From assembly GCF_024181585.1 (NCBI RefSeq), contig NZ_CP054258.1:1054001-1118000 (forward strand): a DNA stretch of 64,000 nt. The letters are read 5' to 3'. The DNA comes from Treponema socranskii subsp. buccale (GTDB lineage Bacteria > Spirochaetota > Spirochaetia > Treponematales > Treponemataceae). Each line of letters begins with the position of its first letter. Position 1 is the stretch's first letter. Below the pieces are notes generated by a model. The model did no database searches, was not told the origin of the DNA, and was given only the letters and a program-made list of their open reading frames with translations. The position numbers were made by a program, and so were the translations under genes. This document shows positions 1 to 9,036 of this stretch, piece by piece.

Positions 1-1
1 T

Positions 2-1060
2 TTGAATTTGCCGACGACGGTCGAATGTGCGACGCCGAACATCTTCGCCGATCAAATCGAATATTTTTGCAAACACATTTCGAACCGCGAAAACGTCATC
101 GTCAGTTTACACAATCACAACGACCGCGGAGAAGCCGTCGCTTCGTGCGAACTCGGCTTGCTTGCGGGAGCAGACAGAGTTGAAGGCACGCTTTTCGGAA
201 ACGGCGAGCGCACGGGAAACCTCGACATCGTAAACGTCGCCCTCAATATGTATACGCAGGGCGTCGATCCCGCTCTCGATTTTACGCATATCGACAGCGT
301 GCGCGAGCGCTACGAAGAGTTTACCGGCATGAGCGTCGGTCCCCGCGTGCCTTATGCGGGCGAACTCGTGTTTACCGCCTTTTCCGGTTCCCATCAGGAT
401 GCGATTCGAAAAGGTATGGCTGCCCGAACTCGGGCAGGGGAGAGCGCTCTGTGGGATGTGCCCTATCTTCCGATCGATCCTCACGACATCGGAAGACAAT
501 ACGAAGGCATCATCAGGATCAACAGTCAAAGCGGAAAAGGAGGTGCCGCCTTTATCCTCGAACAGGACTACGGCATCATGCTGCCCAAAGCGATGCATGC
601 GGCTTTCGGCGATATCGTTAAAGTCGCTGCGGACGAAGCGCAGAGAGAACTCAAAAGCGAAGAGATATACGATATCTTTGCGAAGACATGGCTCAATAAA
701 ACCTCTCCGCTTAAAATACTCGATTTGAACGAAACGCATCTCGACCGCGGTATCGAAAGCGACGGCGACGAGCAGGTTATGTGCCGCGCCGCAGTCGAAT
801 GGAAGGGCGAAAAGTACACGATCGGCGCAAAGGGAAACGGTCCGCTCGACGCTTTCGTCAACGCGCTGAAATCGACACCGGTTCCGAAATTCAATATAAC
901 ATCGTTCCACGAACACAGCATCGGACGCGGCAGCGATACGAGCGCTATGGCGTATGTGCAGATCACGACGGAAGACGGAAAGCAAGTGTGGGGTGCTGGC
1001 AGGAGCAGCAACGTCGGGCGTGCGGGAGTCACCGCCGTGGTAAGTGCGATAAATTTTTAA
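2..1060 (+). CDS. leuA: 2-isopropylmalate synthase, 3' part (5' end outside window)
   Basis: C-terminal 350 or so residues of an alpha-isopropylmalate synthase, which condenses acetyl-CoA with 2-oxoisovalerate in the first committed step of leucine synthesis. The HNHNDRGEA segment (about residues 37-45 of the visible part) is the metal-binding region of the DRE-TIM barrel, followed by GADRVEGTLFGNGERTGN. The last 130 residues, ending with a glycine-rich GRGSDTSAMAYVQ stretch, fit the regulatory LeuA dimer domain. The long linker resembles the yeast-type (LeuA_2) branch rather than the short bacterial type. No start is visible; the reading frame enters from the left edge, so the TTG at position 2 should not be taken as the start. 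Confidence 0.9.
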   Translation: MNLPTTVECATPNIFADQIEYFCKHISNRENVIVSLHNHNDRGEAVASCELGLLAGADRVEGTLFGNGERTGNLDIVNVALNMYTQGVDPALDFTHIDSVRERYEEFTGMSVGPRVPYAGELVFTAFSGSHQDAIRKGMAARTRAGESALWDVPYLPIDPHDIGRQYEGIIRINSQSGKGGAAFILEQDYGIMLPKAMHAAFGDIVKVAADEAQRELKSEEIYDIFAKTWLNKTSPLKILDLNETHLDRGIESDGDEQVMCRAAVEWKGEKYTIGAKGNGPLDAFVNALKSTPVPKFNITSFHEHSIGRGSDTSAMAYVQITTEDGKQVWGAGRSSNVGRAGVTAVVSAINF

Positions 1061-1120
1061 TAATTTTTTGCGAAAGAGGGGCTGTCTCAAAAGTCGGTTA
1101 CTTTCTCGACAGCCTGTCGA

Positions 1121-1163
1121 GTTTAAAATTAAGTCTTTATATTGTAATGACTTAATTTTAAAC
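1121..1163. terminator. inverted repeat downstream of leuA
   Basis: A perfect 15-bp stem (1121-1135 against 1149-1163) encloses a 13-nt A+T-rich loop. It lies just after the leuA stop and before a second stronger hairpin. It is A+T-rich, so it may act as a weak terminator or as an mRNA 3' stabiliser; the function is inferred from position only. Confidence 0.45.
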
Positions 1164-1181
1164 GTCGCATAGTACATCAAG

Positions 1182-1217
1182 GGAGCTGTCCAAAAACTGA
1201 AGTTTTTGGACAGCTCC
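1182..1217. terminator. strong hairpin between leuA and metG
   Basis: A 17-bp perfect stem (1182-1198 with 1201-1217) with a 2-nt loop is followed by CTCTTTCGCCCTTTTT, a T-rich tail. This fits an intrinsic terminator for leuA. A related motif (CTAAAAA...TTTTTAG core next to GGGAGCT) occurs around 48478-48512, so this may be a dispersed intergenic palindrome of the genome. Confidence 0.65.
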
Positions 1218-1356
1218 TCTTTCGCCCTTTTTCTCTTCCAAACTTTCAGAATGTATGCTTGTTTCCGCTCAAGCAGACGTTCCTCGATACGTTCCGTCGA
1301 TATACGTTCCGTCGGGTAATGTACAAAATCCTCCGTTCCGGCTATAATAAAAAATT

Positions 1357-3675
1357 ATGAATAGAAAACTCATTACATCGGCGCTTCCGTACGTCAACAA
1401 CGTTCCTCATCTCGGAAATCTCATTCAAATGCTTTCAGCCGACGTCTTTGCACGCTTTTGCAGAAGCAGGGGCTGCGATACGCTGTACATCTGCGGTACC
1501 GACGAATACGGCACGGCAACCGAGACGAAAGCGCTCGAAGAGGGCAAAACGCCGCGCGAACTCTGCGATCACTATTATAAACTGCACACGGAAATATACG
1601 ATTGGTTTCACATCGCTTTCGACAAATTCGGACGTACGTCGAACGAAGAGATCAAAGACGTTACGCAGGAAATTTTTAACAATCTCGATGCGAACGGCTT
1701 TATCAAAGAGCACGTGACAAAGCAGCTCTTTTGTCCGCACTGCAATATGTTTTTGGCCGACCGTTATGTGCGCGGCACCTGTCCCAAATGCGGAAGTGAA
1801 GACGCGAGAGGCGATCAGTGCGAAAACTGCGGCAGCCTCCTCGATCCGACCGATTTAATAAAAGCGAAATGCGCTACCTGCGGTTCTTCCCCCGAAGTGC
1901 GGGAGACGAAGCACTTGTACATCGATTTGCCTGCGATTGAGGGGCGGCTTGAAGCGTGGATGGAAAAGGCGAGCGTCGAAGGAAAGTGGAGCGCAAACGC
2001 GATTCAAATGACAAAGGCGTGGATAAGAGACGGTTTAAATGAACGTGCGATCACGCGGGATTTGAAATGGGGCATACCCGTGCCGAAAGAAGGCTACGAA
2101 GACAAAGTCTTTTACGTGTGGTTCGACGCGCCGATCGGCTATATTTCGATAACGCTCCAGCTCGCAAACGAACTCGCTGCGGCGGGGAAAAAATCCTTCG
2201 ACTATAAAAGCTGGTGGCTTCCGTCCGAATCCGATGAAGCGGCGGCCAAAATACCCGTCGAGCTTTTTCAATTTATCGGCAAAGACAATATCCCCTTTCA
2301 CACGGTCGTCTTTCCGTCGAGCCTGCTCGGAAGCGGACGCGATTGGACAAAGCTCTTTCACATGAGTTCGACCGAATTTTTAAATTATGAAGACGGCAAA
2401 TTTTCGAAGTCGAAGGGCGTCGGCGTATTCGGAACGGATGCGAAGGAAAGCGGTATTCCCGCGGATGCATGGCGGTTTTACATCTTTTACAACCGTCCGG
2501 AAAAATCCGATTATCAATTTACGTGGAAGGATTTTCAGGAAAAATACAATGCGGAACTTATCGGAAATCTCGGCAATCTCGTAAACCGCACGCTGCTGTT
2601 CGTCAACAAATACTACGGCGGCAAAATCCCCGACGCTCCTGAAGACGAAGCGTTGTGGGCGGAAGTAAAAGCGCGGGAGCGGAGAATTACCGAACTGCTC
2701 GAATGGGCGAATCTCAAAGACGCGTTCCGCGAAATTTTTGCGATAAGCGATATCGGAAACAAAGCGTTCCAAGCGGCCGAGCCGTGGAAAACGCGCAACA
2801 CCGATCCTGAAAAAGCGGCAAAGCTCATACACAATTTGTGCTATGTCATAAAAGATTTGATGATATTGACGGCACCCTATCTCCCGCAGTATGCGCAAAA
2901 AGTCGCTTCGTTTTTCGGTAAAACGATCACCGAAAAGCGTATCGGAAAGGACGATCCGGAAGGTGCGCTTAGGTGGAGCGATCTCGGAAAAACGGAGGGG
3001 CTTTCGGAGATAGGAGCGACGAGCGTATACTTTACGCCGATGGACGATAAGACGATGAAAGCTTTTAAAGAGCGTTTTTCGGGCAATCAAAAATCGCGCG
3101 AAGAAGGGGCGCTCGGAAAGCCGAATGCGCAAAAGGCAAAGGCCGAAAAAAAAGAGCCTGCCCTCGCAGCCGATATGTGCGCGCATTTTAATAAATTCGT
3201 TTCGCTCAAAGTCGCAAAGATCGTTTCCGTCGAACGCAATCCCGAATCCGATAAGCTCTATATCGAGCACCTCGACGACGGAAGCGGTACGGAGCGCGTC
3301 ATTCAAAGCGGGCTCGTGCCGTATTTAAAAGAAGACGAACTGCTCGGAAAGCACATCATCCTCGTCGATAACCTCGCTCCGCGGAAAATGCGCGGAATTG
3401 AAAGCCGCGGTATGCTCCTTGCGGCGGATTACACCGATGAAGCGGGCAAAGAATGCGTCGAACTCGTAACGGCTCCGTGGGCGGCTCCCGGCACTCCCGT
3501 CGTGCTTGAAGGAGAAGATCCTTCGGCGCAAAAAGAAAAAGAGATAAGCGCGGACGTGTTTTTCCAAATCGAAATAAAAGTGCATGACCGCACCGTCGTT
3601 ATTCAGGATAAAAAACTCACGGCGGACGGAAAAGCGCTTACGACGGAAAAAACCGTAAACGGCGGAGTAGCATAA
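1357..3675 (+). CDS. metG: methionyl-tRNA synthetase with C-terminal tRNA-binding domain
   Basis: Class I synthetase charging tRNA-Met. The HIGH-like motif is PHLGN near residue 17. Four CxxC knuckles (CPHC, CPKC, CENC, CATC) lie in the zinc-binding connective domain around residues 127-176. The KMSKS-like motif is KFSKSKG near residue 348. After the anticodon-binding alpha-helical domain comes an alanine/lysine-rich linker (about 580-605), then an EMAP/Trbp111-like OB-fold (about 610-710) that aids dimerisation and tRNA binding. A further tail of about 60 residues ends the protein at 772. It starts at ATG 1357, 12 nt after a TATAAT-like segment. The FemAB-type gene follows after 3 nt, so the two are probably co-transcribed. 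Confidence 0.96.
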   Translation: MNRKLITSALPYVNNVPHLGNLIQMLSADVFARFCRSRGCDTLYICGTDEYGTATETKALEEGKTPRELCDHYYKLHTEIYDWFHIAFDKFGRTSNEEIKDVTQEIFNNLDANGFIKEHVTKQLFCPHCNMFLADRYVRGTCPKCGSEDARGDQCENCGSLLDPTDLIKAKCATCGSSPEVRETKHLYIDLPAIEGRLEAWMEKASVEGKWSANAIQMTKAWIRDGLNERAITRDLKWGIPVPKEGYEDKVFYVWFDAPIGYISITLQLANELAAAGKKSFDYKSWWLPSESDEAAAKIPVELFQFIGKDNIPFHTVVFPSSLLGSGRDWTKLFHMSSTEFLNYEDGKFSKSKGVGVFGTDAKESGIPADAWRFYIFYNRPEKSDYQFTWKDFQEKYNAELIGNLGNLVNRTLLFVNKYYGGKIPDAPEDEALWAEVKARERRITELLEWANLKDAFREIFAISDIGNKAFQAAEPWKTRNTDPEKAAKLIHNLCYVIKDLMILTAPYLPQYAQKVASFFGKTITEKRIGKDDPEGALRWSDLGKTEGLSEIGATSVYFTPMDDKTMKAFKERFSGNQKSREEGALGKPNAQKAKAEKKEPALAADMCAHFNKFVSLKVAKIVSVERNPESDKLYIEHLDDGSGTERVIQSGLVPYLKEDELLGKHIILVDNLAPRKMRGIESRGMLLAADYTDEAGKECVELVTAPWAAPGTPVVLEGEDPSAQKEKEISADVFFQIEIKVHDRTVVIQDKKLTADGKALTTEKTVNGGVA

Positions 3676-3678
3676 CAA

Positions 3679-4896
3679 GTGTTTTCTTTTACGATTTCGC
3701 CTCTCTCTCCGCGCTCGCTTGCCGACGGAGGAGAGCGTTTTTTGCAGTCGCCGTTTTGGGCGGCGTTTAAATCCCTGCACGGCTGGAAATCGCTCTTTTT
3801 CGATGTCCGATCGGAAGGGGGCGGTGCTTTTACCGTTTCGGTTCTCGTGCGGCGCTTTGCAAAATATTTTTCCATCGCCTATATTCCGATGATGCCGTCT
3901 TTTTTTTACGGCGACAACGGCAGTGACAACGGTACATTGCAAAACCTCTCGATAAAAGCCGATGAAAAAGAAAACGGAGGGGTCGGCGTGCGGCAGGAGG
4001 ATGCCGCCTCGTATGCGCAGTTTTTGGCGGAGTTTTCAGAGTCTCTTAAAGACTTTCTCCCCAAGCACACGCTTTGTATACGCTTTGATTCCTCACTCGA
4101 TTTTTATTCGATAGCTTCGCGCGATTTTTTTGTCGCAGAGATGAAGCAAGCGGCTGCTTCGGAAAAACTGGCGATCGTTAAAACGAAAACCGATATTCAG
4201 CCGCCCGACACGACGCTTATCGATTTGACGAAATCGGAAGACGAACTCCTTTCTGCAATGCGGAGCAAGTGGCGCTACAATATCCGCCTTGCACAAAAAA
4301 AGGGCGTTGTCGTCCGCGCATACCGCGCGAAAAGCGATAAGGCGGACGTTAGCTCGCTCGATTTCGACGCTGCGCGTGCTCTCGATATTTTTTACGAACT
4401 CTATAAGACGACGGCGAGCCGCGACGGCATTGCGATCCACGCAAAAAAATACTATGAAGACCTTTTCGCTTTGAGTGCGGCACATAAAGACGCCCCGCTC
4501 ATCACGGTCTATATCGCATCGCACGAAGGGGAAAACCTCGCGTCGATCATCACGCTCTTTTCTAAAAGCGAAGCGGTCTATCTCTACGGCGCTTCTTCAA
4601 ACGTCAAGCGAAACCTCATGCCCGCCTATCTTTTGCAGTGGACTGCGATATGCGATGCGAAATCTTACGGATCGGCCGTCTACGATTTTTACGGTATGCC
4701 GCCGTCGGACGATAAAAATCATCCGATGTACGGTCTCTATCTTTTTAAAACCGGATTCGGCGGGCGCATCGTGCATCGCCCGGGATCCCTCGATTTTCCG
4801 CTTTCGCCGCTCTATGCGCCCTATGCGTTTGCCGAAAGCGTGAGAGCGTTTTATCATAAACGAATCAAAAAAATTCTTGCAGGTCGTGCCTTATGA
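3679..4896 (+). CDS. FemAB/FemX-type peptidoglycan bridge aminoacyltransferase
   Basis: A 405-residue protein with the tandem GNAT-like fold signature of FemABX proteins, which add amino acids from aminoacyl-tRNA to lipid II or peptidoglycan stem peptides. Typical segments are FLQSPFWAAFKSLHGW near the N terminus, SKWRYNIRLAQKKGV in the centre, and AVYDFYGMPP near residue 335 followed by GLYLFKTGFGG. It starts with GTG at 3679, immediately after metG, and its 3' end overlaps the next ATG by 4 bp (ATGA), suggesting translational coupling. The amino acid added cannot be read from the sequence. Adjacency to metG is probably operon history rather than a functional tie. Confidence 0.8.
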   Translation: MFSFTISPLSPRSLADGGERFLQSPFWAAFKSLHGWKSLFFDVRSEGGGAFTVSVLVRRFAKYFSIAYIPMMPSFFYGDNGSDNGTLQNLSIKADEKENGGVGVRQEDAASYAQFLAEFSESLKDFLPKHTLCIRFDSSLDFYSIASRDFFVAEMKQAAASEKLAIVKTKTDIQPPDTTLIDLTKSEDELLSAMRSKWRYNIRLAQKKGVVVRAYRAKSDKADVSSLDFDAARALDIFYELYKTTASRDGIAIHAKKYYEDLFALSAAHKDAPLITVYIASHEGENLASIITLFSKSEAVYLYGASSNVKRNLMPAYLLQWTAICDAKSYGSAVYDFYGMPPSDDKNHPMYGLYLFKTGFGGRIVHRPGSLDFPLSPLYAPYAFAESVRAFYHKRIKKILAGRAL

Positions 4897-5819
4897 ATAT
4901 GGAAGCCTTTGTTTTGGGCTGCGGCGGAATGATGCCGCTCCCGTACCGCCATCTCACGTCGGTGCTTTTGCGCCGCGAAGGGGAGCTCTTTTTATTTGAC
5001 GGAGGAGAGGGAACGCAAGTGTCGCTCAGGCGTCTCAATCTCAAGTGGAAAAAGATAAATGCGATTTTCGTGTCGCACACCCACGCCGATCACGTAACGG
5101 GGCTGCCCGGCATTATGATGCTTTCTTCGCAGGTAGACCGTACCGAACCGCTGTATATCTACGGCCCGCCGAAGATCGCCGAATATATCGAAACGAGCCG
5201 CAAAGTGCTCGACATGTTTATCAATTATCCCGTTGTCGTAAAAGAGATTACGGCTCCCTGCGTCGTGCACGGAGGGGAAGGGTTTTATATCCGGGCCTTT
5301 CCGCTTGCGCACACGAAAACCTGCGTCGGCTATACGCTCGAAGAGCTCGACCGGCCGGGTGAGTTCAGTCCCGAAAAAGCGAAAGCGCTCAAAGTGCCGA
5401 TGGGGCCGCTGTGGGGCAAACTGCAAAAAGGCGAGAGCGTTACGGCTTCCGACGGAAAAACCGTTACGCCCGACCGAGTGCTCGGTCCCTCGCGGAGCGG
5501 AAGAAAGTTCAGTTATGTGACCGACACGCTCTATAAACCGTCGATCGCGGACGAAGTGCGCGGAAGCGATCTTTTGATCTGCGAAGGTATGTTCGAAGAA
5601 GCGCTCATCGATCAGGCGAGAGAAAAGAAACACATGACGGCAAAACAGGCCGCGACGATCGCTCGCGACGCCGGTGTCAAACGTATGGCGATGATTCACT
5701 ACAGTCCGCGCTATACCGACAGAGAGCTTTCCGTTTTGCTCGATGAAGCGCGGACGATCTTTCCCGCCGCGGAACTCACCAAAGACCGTATGCACTTCGA
5801 CATTCCCTACGTCGAATAA
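4893..5819 (+). CDS. rnz: ribonuclease Z (tRNA 3' endonuclease)
   Basis: Metallo-beta-lactamase-fold RNase Z, 308 residues, which trims the 3' trailer of tRNA precursors. The signature SHTHADHVTG (residues 61-70) supplies the zinc ligands; further ligands are in AHTKT, YVTDT and MIHYSPRY. Length and the absence of an N-terminal extension fit the short RNase Z (ElaC) form. The ATG overlaps the stop of the FemAB-type gene by 4 bp. Confidence 0.93.
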   Translation: MNMEAFVLGCGGMMPLPYRHLTSVLLRREGELFLFDGGEGTQVSLRRLNLKWKKINAIFVSHTHADHVTGLPGIMMLSSQVDRTEPLYIYGPPKIAEYIETSRKVLDMFINYPVVVKEITAPCVVHGGEGFYIRAFPLAHTKTCVGYTLEELDRPGEFSPEKAKALKVPMGPLWGKLQKGESVTASDGKTVTPDRVLGPSRSGRKFSYVTDTLYKPSIADEVRGSDLLICEGMFEEALIDQAREKKHMTAKQAATIARDAGVKRMAMIHYSPRYTDRELSVLLDEARTIFPAAELTKDRMHFDIPYVE

Positions 5820-5894
5820 AGGGCTCGCGGTGCTTTGTATGCGTGTTGAATATTTTAACGATGTTTACAGAATATATAAAAGACGGAGGATTTT

Positions 5895-7016
5895 ATGGAA
5901 AAAGCGAAAGTGTATTGGGCTGATTTTCGTACGACGAACAGTGAAAGCCTTATGCAAAAACTCGTCCGTCTCGTTAAAAAAGTGGGAATCGAAACGATCG
6001 ATTTTGACGGCAAATTTACGGCGATAAAGCTGCACTTCGGGGAGCCGGGAAACCTCGCATACTTGCGGCCGAATTATGCGAGAGCGCTTTCGGAATTTAT
6101 TAAAACCGCCGGAGGAAGGCCTTTTTTAACCGATTGCAATACGCTCTATCCCGGCTTACGAAAAAATGCACTCGATCATCTCGACGCGGCATTTATGGAC
6201 GGTTTCGACCCTCTTGCGTGCGGCTGTCACGTAATCATCGGCGACGGATTGAAGGGGACGGACGAGACTTATGTCGATTTTCCCGAAGGCGAATACATAA
6301 AACAGGCGAAGATCGGGCACGCGGTGATGGACGCCGATGTGTTCATCTCGCTGACACATTTTAAACTGCATGAAAGTACGGGCTTCGGAGGAACGATCAA
6401 AAATATCGGCATGGGATGTGCGAGCAGAGCGGGAAAGATGGAACAGCACAACGACGGAAAACCGGAAGTCGATGAAGATCTGTGCATAGGCTGCGGCGCG
6501 TGCGCGCGCGAATGCGGACAGGACGCGATCGAATTTATTAAAACCGAAGACGGCAAACGGAAAGCGCGCATCGATGAAGAAATCTGCGTCGGCTGCGGGA
6601 GATGCATCGGCGCCTGTCCGAAAGATGCGACGCATCCCGTCGGGAAAAATACGAATGAGATACTGTGCAAAAAGATGGCCGAATACGCAGCCGCCGTCGT
6701 AAAAGGCCGGCCGCAGTTTCACATATCGCTCATCGTCGACGTTTCCCCGTGCTGTGACTGTCATGCCGAAAACGATGCGCCGATCATCCCCGATGTCGGA
6801 ATGTTTGCATCGTTCGATGCCGTCGCTCTCGATGCCGCGTGTGCCGACATGACGAACCGCCAGCCTTATCTCCACGGCACGATCATGGACGAACGGGAAC
6901 ACGTTCATAACGATTGGTTTTGCGATGTGCATCCGACGACGAATTGGAAAGTACAGCTCGAACACGCGGAAAAAGTCGGTATGGGAGTGCGCGATTACGA
7001 ATTGATAAAACTATAG
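5895..7016 (+). CDS. DUF362 protein with two 4Fe-4S ferredoxin motifs
   Basis: A 373-residue cytoplasmic iron-sulfur protein. The DUF362 domain occupies about residues 30-195 and 240-370. Between them sit two ferredoxin CxxCxxCxxxC motifs, CIGCGACARECG and CVGCGRCIGACP. This family is common in anaerobes; its reaction is not established. The start ATG at 5895 follows GGAGG with a 6-nt gap. It is separated from rnz by 75 nt and is probably expressed with it or alone. Confidence 0.85.
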   Translation: MEKAKVYWADFRTTNSESLMQKLVRLVKKVGIETIDFDGKFTAIKLHFGEPGNLAYLRPNYARALSEFIKTAGGRPFLTDCNTLYPGLRKNALDHLDAAFMDGFDPLACGCHVIIGDGLKGTDETYVDFPEGEYIKQAKIGHAVMDADVFISLTHFKLHESTGFGGTIKNIGMGCASRAGKMEQHNDGKPEVDEDLCIGCGACARECGQDAIEFIKTEDGKRKARIDEEICVGCGRCIGACPKDATHPVGKNTNEILCKKMAEYAAAVVKGRPQFHISLIVDVSPCCDCHAENDAPIIPDVGMFASFDAVALDAACADMTNRQPYLHGTIMDEREHVHNDWFCDVHPTTNWKVQLEHAEKVGMGVRDYELIKL

Positions 7017-7198
7017 ATTGCAATCGTTCGGAATTGTGAACAATTGCGGCTCTCACAGCGGAATCCCCGCTTACGCTCCGGTTGTGCTTTTAAGCGAGGC
7101 TTCCGCAAGCTGAACGCACAAAGTCGCACGCGGGTCTCCCGCTCGAACGCCGCATCGTGCACGCTTCCGGTCGTTTTGTTACGCAAATCGGAATAGGT
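7017..7198. other. intergenic stretch before phosphoesterase gene
   Basis: About 180 bp without a convincing gene. It holds short imperfect inverted repeats (for example CAATTGTGAACAATTG near 7031-7046) and G+C-rich sequence. No riboswitch or tRNA was recognised. Confidence 0.4.
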
Positions 7199-8101
7199 AT
7201 GAAACGAAAACTTAATAAATTATTTATTTTATTTTCAATCGTCGTCATCACTTCATGCCGCACGATTCGAACGGTCGTATACGATATCGAAGAGGAGCGG
7301 GTTTCGGACGAAATCAGAATCGTGCAGATTTCCGATTTTCATTCGAACGATTTCGGAAAAGATGAAATCAAAATCATCGAAAAGATAAAAAAGGCACGCC
7401 CCGACATCATCGCGATCACGGGAGATCTCTTCGATGAAAGAATGAAAGGCGATAAGCCCTTCAAAAACGTTGAAGCGCTCCTTGCAGGCATTCGCGATCT
7501 CTGTCCCGGATTTTTTGTGACGGGAAACCACGATTTTTCCGATCTGCATATCGAAAAAAAATACGCGATGCTCGAGCAGTACGGTTTTAAAGTGCTGCAC
7601 GACGAAGCGGTCTCTCTCGATTTTGCGCAAGGTACCGTCGTTATCTCGGGCGTCGAAGATCCGTATTTCGGTTTGGGAGAACGGGCGGCGCTCAAAGTCG
7701 GAGACGACAGAGTTTCCTACCGCAAGCGCCTTGCCGCAGTCGCGCAAAAAACGGACGCGCTCGTTCGTTCCTTTGCGGAGGACGGGCGCACGGTTTTGTT
7801 TACGATGCTCCTCGTTCACCGCCCCGAATACGTAAACGATTACGTAAAATACGATTTCGATGTGATTTTGGCGGGGCATGCGCACGGCGGGCTGTGGCGA
7901 TTTCCGCCTTTTATAAACGCGCTCTATGCGCCGGGACAAGGTATGTTTCCGAAATATGCGGGCGGGAAATATGTGCTTAAAAACAATACGCGCTCCGTGA
8001 TGATCGTAAGCCGCGGCCTTTCGTACCAGCAGCCGAAAATCGTTCGTATCTTCAATAATCCCGAATTGACGCTGGTGCGGGTTATACCGATTAAAAAGTG
8101 A
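7199..8101 (+). CDS. metallophosphoesterase, predicted lipoprotein
   Basis: Calcineurin-like phosphoesterase of 300 residues, similar in layout to YaeI/YkuE-type enzymes that act on lipid or cyclic phosphodiester substrates at the membrane. Metal ligands are in QISDFHSNDF, ITGDLFDE, VTGNHDFSD and LAGHAHGG. The N terminus MKRKLNKLFILFSIVVITSC is a signal with a lipobox (ITSC), so the enzyme is probably membrane-anchored outside the cytoplasm. I chose ATG 7199 rather than the in-frame GTG at 7157 because only the former gives a proper signal peptide. The substrate is unknown. Confidence 0.85.
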   Translation: MKRKLNKLFILFSIVVITSCRTIRTVVYDIEEERVSDEIRIVQISDFHSNDFGKDEIKIIEKIKKARPDIIAITGDLFDERMKGDKPFKNVEALLAGIRDLCPGFFVTGNHDFSDLHIEKKYAMLEQYGFKVLHDEAVSLDFAQGTVVISGVEDPYFGLGERAALKVGDDRVSYRKRLAAVAQKTDALVRSFAEDGRTVLFTMLLVHRPEYVNDYVKYDFDVILAGHAHGGLWRFPPFINALYAPGQGMFPKYAGGKYVLKNNTRSVMIVSRGLSYQQPKIVRIFNNPELTLVRVIPIKK

Positions 8102-8143
8102 TATTACTGCTGCGTACCCTGTGATATTTTTACTACATTTTTG

Positions 8144-8172
8144 TTGACAGTTTTTGAAAGTCGTGTTACGAT
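8144..8172 (+). promoter_or_regulatory. near-consensus promoter of the rpiR-pfkB-ABC operon
   Basis: TTGACA (8144-8149), 17-bp spacer, TACGAT (8167-8172), ending 22 bp before the RpiR start codon. This is the only strong sigma70-like promoter seen before the nine-gene block to 16712. Confidence 0.7.
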
Positions 8173-8193
8173 TTACCAAGAAGGTCGCAGTAC

Positions 8194-9036
8194 ATGGAGC
8201 AGGTCAATATTGCAGCAATTCCGCTTTGGGAAGTACAAGTACGCAGCTCTTTGAATAAACTCAGCGCGTCGGAAAACCGTATCGCTGACTATGTTTTAAA
8301 CGCTCCCGAATCCGTTTTAAGCGGTACTGTCCGAACACTTGCCGACAGTAACGGTGTCAGCGAAGCGACGGTCGTCCGTTTCCTTCATCATATCGGCTAT
8401 GCGGGCTTAAAAGATTTTAAAATTGCAATTTCCGAAGAAAGGGTTTTGGATAGGGGACGAATTCCGGACGATTTTGTGCTGCGCCCGAACGATACGATAC
8501 ACGACATCAAACGCAAAGTTTTTTTCGGCTCTATGGAAGCTTTAAGCGATACGTTCGATCTGCTCGACGACACCGAACTTGAAAAAGCCGTCGACGTGCT
8601 GTCCCGCGCATCATACATAGAAATTTTCGGTATCGGAGGAGCGGCTCCTGCCGCACGGAGCGCCCTGCATAATTTTCGAAAAATCGGCATCCGCGTCAAT
8701 TACACGACTTCTTTTAACTTTGAATACATGCAGCCGGCGCATTTCGATGCAGGAGATGTGGTCATAGCCATTTCGCGTTCCGGTGAAACACGGGATGTCG
8801 TAGAATCCGTTAAAATCGCCAAACAAAAGGGTGCTGTCGTCATCGGTATAAGCGATGTCGGGGAATCCTCGCTCGCGAAGCTTGCCGATTACCGTCTCGT
8901 TGCAACGAGCCGTGCCCGTATGCTTTCCGGCGATTCGATATATGAACGGATGGCGGGAATCGCCGTCATCAACGCGCTGTATGCGGGGGTAGCGATGCGT
9001 AAAGGTATGCAAAAGGAGCGTTCGGCAGATGAGTGA
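8194..9036 (+). CDS. MurR/RpiR-family transcriptional regulator
   Basis: 280 residues: an N-terminal winged HTH (residues 15-80, including SEATVVRFLHHIGYAGLKDFK) and a C-terminal SIS sugar-phosphate-binding domain (about 125-255, with GIGGAAPAARSALHNFRK and ISRSGETRDVVESVKIAKQ). Such regulators sense phosphorylated sugars. It is the first gene of a sugar-uptake and pentose/hexose phosphate operon and overlaps the kinase gene by 8 bp, so it probably controls its own operon. The effector cannot be told from sequence. Confidence 0.9.
   Translation: MEQVNIAAIPLWEVQVRSSLNKLSASENRIADYVLNAPESVLSGTVRTLADSNGVSEATVVRFLHHIGYAGLKDFKIAISEERVLDRGRIPDDFVLRPNDTIHDIKRKVFFGSMEALSDTFDLLDDTELEKAVDVLSRASYIEIFGIGGAAPAARSALHNFRKIGIRVNYTTSFNFEYMQPAHFDAGDVVIAISRSGETRDVVESVKIAKQKGAVVIGISDVGESSLAKLADYRLVATSRARMLSGDSIYERMAGIAVINALYAGVAMRKGMQKERSADE

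Noticed and set aside
107-1180. Long minus-strand open frame (357 codons) opposite leuA
   Set aside because: Antisense shadow of a clear gene; Arg/Phe/Asp-rich translation without motifs or ribosome site.
2380-3306. Long minus-strand open frame opposite metG
   Set aside because: Shadow frame; codon pattern mirrors metG and the product resembles nothing.
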